Shown here one piece after another: positions 61,852-64,000 of a stretch of 64,000 nucleotides of DNA. The translations under genes and the position numbers were made by a program. Under the pieces are notes generated by a model. It worked only from the letters and a program-made list of their open reading frames with translations. It searched no databases and was not told where the DNA came from. The stretch is from Vibrio fortis. Lineage in GTDB: Bacteria; Pseudomonadota; Gammaproteobacteria; Enterobacterales; Vibrionaceae. Numbering within the stretch: the stretch's first letter is position 1; every line of letters begins with the position of its first letter. The DNA lies in NCBI RefSeq assembly GCF_024347475.1, contig NZ_AP025487.1, positions 1,674,001 to 1,738,000 of the forward strand, written 5' to 3'.

Positions 61852-62673
61852 TTAGAAGCGATAATCAATACCTATCGAAGCTGTCACTTCTTCCGACGTC
61901 TCATCAATACCAAGTGCTTCATTTTGAATCGACATAACATCGTATTTAAACTCAAACATGATGTTGAAATCTTTGCCTTTTACTTTGGTTTTTATGCCCT
62001 GTAGCCACATCAAATTAGCGACTTGCATTTCTGCGCCACCATAAGATGAACCAAGGTTAATGTTGAATACGGAAAAGTGGGTGTCATTCCAAGGGTGAAG
62101 CGCATACATGTTGACTGAGCCTAAATGAGCCTCACTATCACCCAGTAATGTGGTCACATTGTTCGCTGATACACCATTGGGAAGATTGTCTGGATACCCT
62201 CCATTCAATGACAATCGTGAATTTAAGACATCAGCAAGATCGTTTGTTTGGAAATCAACATAGGTATAGTTTAACGAAGGGAAAAATAGGGTTCCATCAT
62301 CACTTCCCAACGGCAACATGTAACCCGTCGTATACATGTTTGCAGCGCTTTCCAAATGATAGACATCAACATAGACGCCACCAAACGAATCAAAGTGAGC
62401 TGCCCTCAATCGTGCATTTTCAGATTGGGTGTAGTACTCCGCAAAACCCACAGTCTGAGAGATATCACTCGTTAATCCAGAAGCACCACCGCCAGCCAGT
62501 AATTTGAGCTCACCTTGATCGTCAGAAAAAACGGCGGCCCTTAAGCTACTATTTCGTGGATCTGCATCATGGTATTTATGACCTTCTGCCCCCTGCTCCG
62601 CCAACACTGGAGAAGACGCGAATGCCAACACAACACTGGCTAGTGTCGTTGATGCTGTTTTTATATTTATCAT
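61852..62673 (-). CDS. predicted outer-membrane beta-barrel protein of unknown family
   Basis: A 273-aa exported protein (signal cleavage after PVLA) with alternating polar/hydrophobic strands and a C-terminal VTASIGIDYRF ending in Phe, the signal for BamA-mediated insertion. The region FNIMFEFKYDVMSIQ and repeated short strands suggest 10-12 strands. I recognise no specific family. It is divergent from a LysR regulator across a 148-bp gap, a common arrangement for a LysR target. Confidence 0.7.
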   Translation of the reverse strand: MINIKTASTTLASVVLAFASSPVLAEQGAEGHKYHDADPRNSSLRAAVFSDDQGELKLLAGGGASGLTSDISQTVGFAEYYTQSENARLRAAHFDSFGGVYVDVYHLESAANMYTTGYMLPLGSDDGTLFFPSLNYTYVDFQTNDLADVLNSRLSLNGGYPDNLPNGVSANNVTTLLGDSEAHLGSVNMYALHPWNDTHFSVFNINLGSSYGGAEMQVANLMWLQGIKTKVKGKDFNIMFEFKYDVMSIQNEALGIDETSEEVTASIGIDYRF

Positions 62674-62821
62674 TTTAAAAATCCAATTAGGTGTTTAAGA
62701 ACTTGGTAAGGAATATAAATCAAATAAAACTCACCAAGCTACTTATACGAAAAATTAGATTTACTTATTTCTTATTTATAGTAACTAAATTAAAGTAGAT
62801 AAAAACAATGAGGCTAGCGTC

Positions 62822-63775
62822 ATGTATAAAAGATACAATGAACAAATTAATTTAAACCACTTACGTATATTTGATGCAATCTATATTCATAGAAGTACAA
62901 AATTAGCAGCGTCTGCATTAGGAATAAGCCAATCCGCTGTCAGTCAGACCCTAGCAAAACTACGCGAATATACGGGCGACAAACTGTTCTATTCGTCGAA
63001 TGGGAAGCTGCAACCCACTCATCGAGCAGACGCCATAGGCTTAGGATTGAACGAACAGATTGAAGCACTTGATAACCGTATATTCGCAGACATTTTTGAA
63101 GACCCAAGCACCTTTAACGGGGAGCTGACCATTGCTGTATCGAGTGTTTTCTTAGAAGCTATAGCAACAGAGTTAACCAGCTCCGTTGTGTTTAACCTGT
63201 TTCCACAAGCCAAGCTTAAGTTGACGACTTGGACAGACAAGACATTCGAAGCGATTCAGAATAATGAAGTACACATTGGGCTTAATTTTTATCCTATTGA
63301 TACACCTCAATCAATTCGCTCGGTGCCACTCACCTGCAGCGAACCTATTGTTATTATGAGAAATTCTCACCCTTGGGAAAAAGAAAACTTCGATATCAAC
63401 TCATTTAACCAATACCCCACAGGTGGAATACTCGTGCCTGGGTTGACCGATTTCAATGCTCTACTTGAGAAACAACACCCTAGTGTATTCGACTTTAAAT
63501 ATCGATCAGCTAGCATGTCAGTTTTAGCGTGTTTAGCAGAACATTCTGATACCTTAGCTATCACTGAATCACTTGCCGCATCAATGTGCAAAGACACAAT
63601 CACTTGTGTTCAACCGCAATGGTTAAAAGCGATGATTCCTGAAAAAATCAACCACGCGATTTATTACCTTGAGCGCAATCATAATCACCCTCTTTATCAA
63701 TTTTGTGTCGACGTAGTTAGAAGTTCACTCCAAGAAAAACTCGACACCTTAAATCTAAAGACCATCACGATTTAA
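62822..63775 (+). CDS. LysR-family transcriptional regulator, divergent from the barrel gene
   Basis: A 317-aa LysR protein with NLNHLRIFDAIYIHRSTKLAAS and the helix-turn-helix ALGISQSAVSQTLAKLREYTGD, followed by an effector-binding domain (residues ~95-300). It is probably the regulator of the divergent outer-membrane gene. Effector unknown. Two operator-like repeats follow its stop. Confidence 0.88.
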   Translation: MYKRYNEQINLNHLRIFDAIYIHRSTKLAASALGISQSAVSQTLAKLREYTGDKLFYSSNGKLQPTHRADAIGLGLNEQIEALDNRIFADIFEDPSTFNGELTIAVSSVFLEAIATELTSSVVFNLFPQAKLKLTTWTDKTFEAIQNNEVHIGLNFYPIDTPQSIRSVPLTCSEPIVIMRNSHPWEKENFDINSFNQYPTGGILVPGLTDFNALLEKQHPSVFDFKYRSASMSVLACLAEHSDTLAITESLAASMCKDTITCVQPQWLKAMIPEKINHAIYYLERNHNHPLYQFCVDVVRSSLQEKLDTLNLKTITI

Positions 63776-63787
63776 ATATATCAATAA

Positions 63788-63807
63788 ACTCCGTAAATTT
63801 ACTGATG
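63788..63807. promoter_or_regulatory. LuxR-type operator copy at the right edge (first)
   Basis: ACTCCGTAAATTTACTGATG keeps the CGTA-N4-TACTGAT core and matches the copy at 58695 closely. It lies 13 bp after the LysR stop. Confidence 0.5.
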
Positions 63808-63855
63808 ACAATTAACAATAAACTCTACCTAATAAGTTTAAATATAAAAACCAAC

Positions 63856-63875
63856 AATCAGTAATTTTACTGATT
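63856..63875. promoter_or_regulatory. LuxR-type operator copy at the right edge (second)
   Basis: AATCAGTAATTTTACTGATT has perfect 8-bp arms, identical to those at 56603. It is 68 bp from the first edge copy and probably serves a gene beginning beyond 64000. Confidence 0.65.
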
Positions 63876-64000
63876 TTAAATCCTTATTGTTTATATAAAA
63901 TATTTACACCCCCAAAGATAAGTCAGCTTCAATAGATTATATAGAAGCTGACTCATCACCATAATCTGAACTGATAATTTTATTCGTTCATAGAAAAATG

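Noticed and set aside
1..64000. rRNA, tRNA, CRISPR array, prophage or intact transposase
   Set aside because: I saw no regular spacer-repeat pattern, tRNA cloverleaf with CCA-type end, phage structural gene or transposase. A covariance-model or profile search would be needed to exclude weak cases.

Overview
The window reads as the chromosome of a marine gammaproteobacterium of the Vibrionaceae, probably close to the Vibrio splendidus clade. The reasons are a Vibrio-type alginate-utilisation locus (PL7 lyases, KdgM-type porin, KdgF cupin, DEH-reductase-like SDR, sodium/solute symporter), a CatB9-like acetyltransferase, a cryptochrome-DASH/Fe-S photolyase/DUF2256 group, an IrgA-like TonB receptor, and moderate AT-rich composition. 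The assignment is by remembered family resemblance; no database was searched. I see no rRNA, tRNA, CRISPR array, intact insertion sequence or prophage.

Layout. 0.5-10.9 kb: housekeeping and stress genes (ABC exporter, thioesterase, U32 protein, GST, GyrI-like protein, a small Rof/zinc-ribbon pair, BamA/TamA-like barrel, CatB, SpoIIAA-like protein, universal stress protein), with a 283-bp MITE-like element directly after the thioesterase stop codon. 11.1-14.9 kb: light/DNA-repair group (cryptochrome-DASH, Fe-S photolyase, SDR and a 49-aa DUF2256 protein). 15.0-20.0 kb: sbcD-sbcC. 20.2-36.7 kb: alginate region with a tandem-PL7 lipoprotein, a CBM32-PL7 lipoprotein, an acidic lipoprotein of unknown function, a KdgM-family porin, kdgF, an SDR, a cNMP/CBS/DUF294 protein with its exonuclease partner, a sodium/solute symporter and a chemoreceptor. 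36.8-45.1 kb: GH3 glycosidase, amino-acid exporter with GNAT, methyltransferase, TonB receptor with a Fur box, and a LysR regulator. 45.2-58.6 kb: a long minus-strand operon (anaerobic-type sulfatase maturase, two uncharacterised exported proteins, MoxR, DUF58, DUF4381, two VWA proteins, BatD-like), preceded by a Cys-type sulfatase and a divergent GAF-LuxR regulator, then an SDR. 58.8-63.8 kb: YiaW/YiaV-like membrane pair plus a 35-aa membrane peptide, FadL-like porin, an outer-membrane barrel and a divergent LysR.

The most interesting signal is a 20-bp inverted repeat, AATCAGTA-N4-TACTGATT. It occurs six times, only between about 54.8 kb and the right edge: before the maturase/Bat operon, between the sulfatase and the LuxR gene, before the SDR, before the YiaWV-like pair, and twice at the right end. 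It is best explained as the operator of the local GAF-LuxR regulator. It would tie a periplasmic sulfatase, its radical-SAM maturase, a MoxR/VWA (Bat-type) machine and a membrane-fusion protein into one regulon that probably continues past the window.

A second recurrent motif, a TTGTAT/ATACAA half-site in imperfect 11-bp palindromes, lies in most intergenic spaces of the alginate region. One copy before the symporter is a perfect palindrome (TTGTACTACAA) and a CRP-like site sits beside the kdgF copy. This resembles an operator for a FadR-type GntR repressor, but no such regulator gene is in the window. No cytoplasmic oligoalginate lyase (PL15/PL17), KDG kinase or aldolase is visible, so the pathway must be completed elsewhere.
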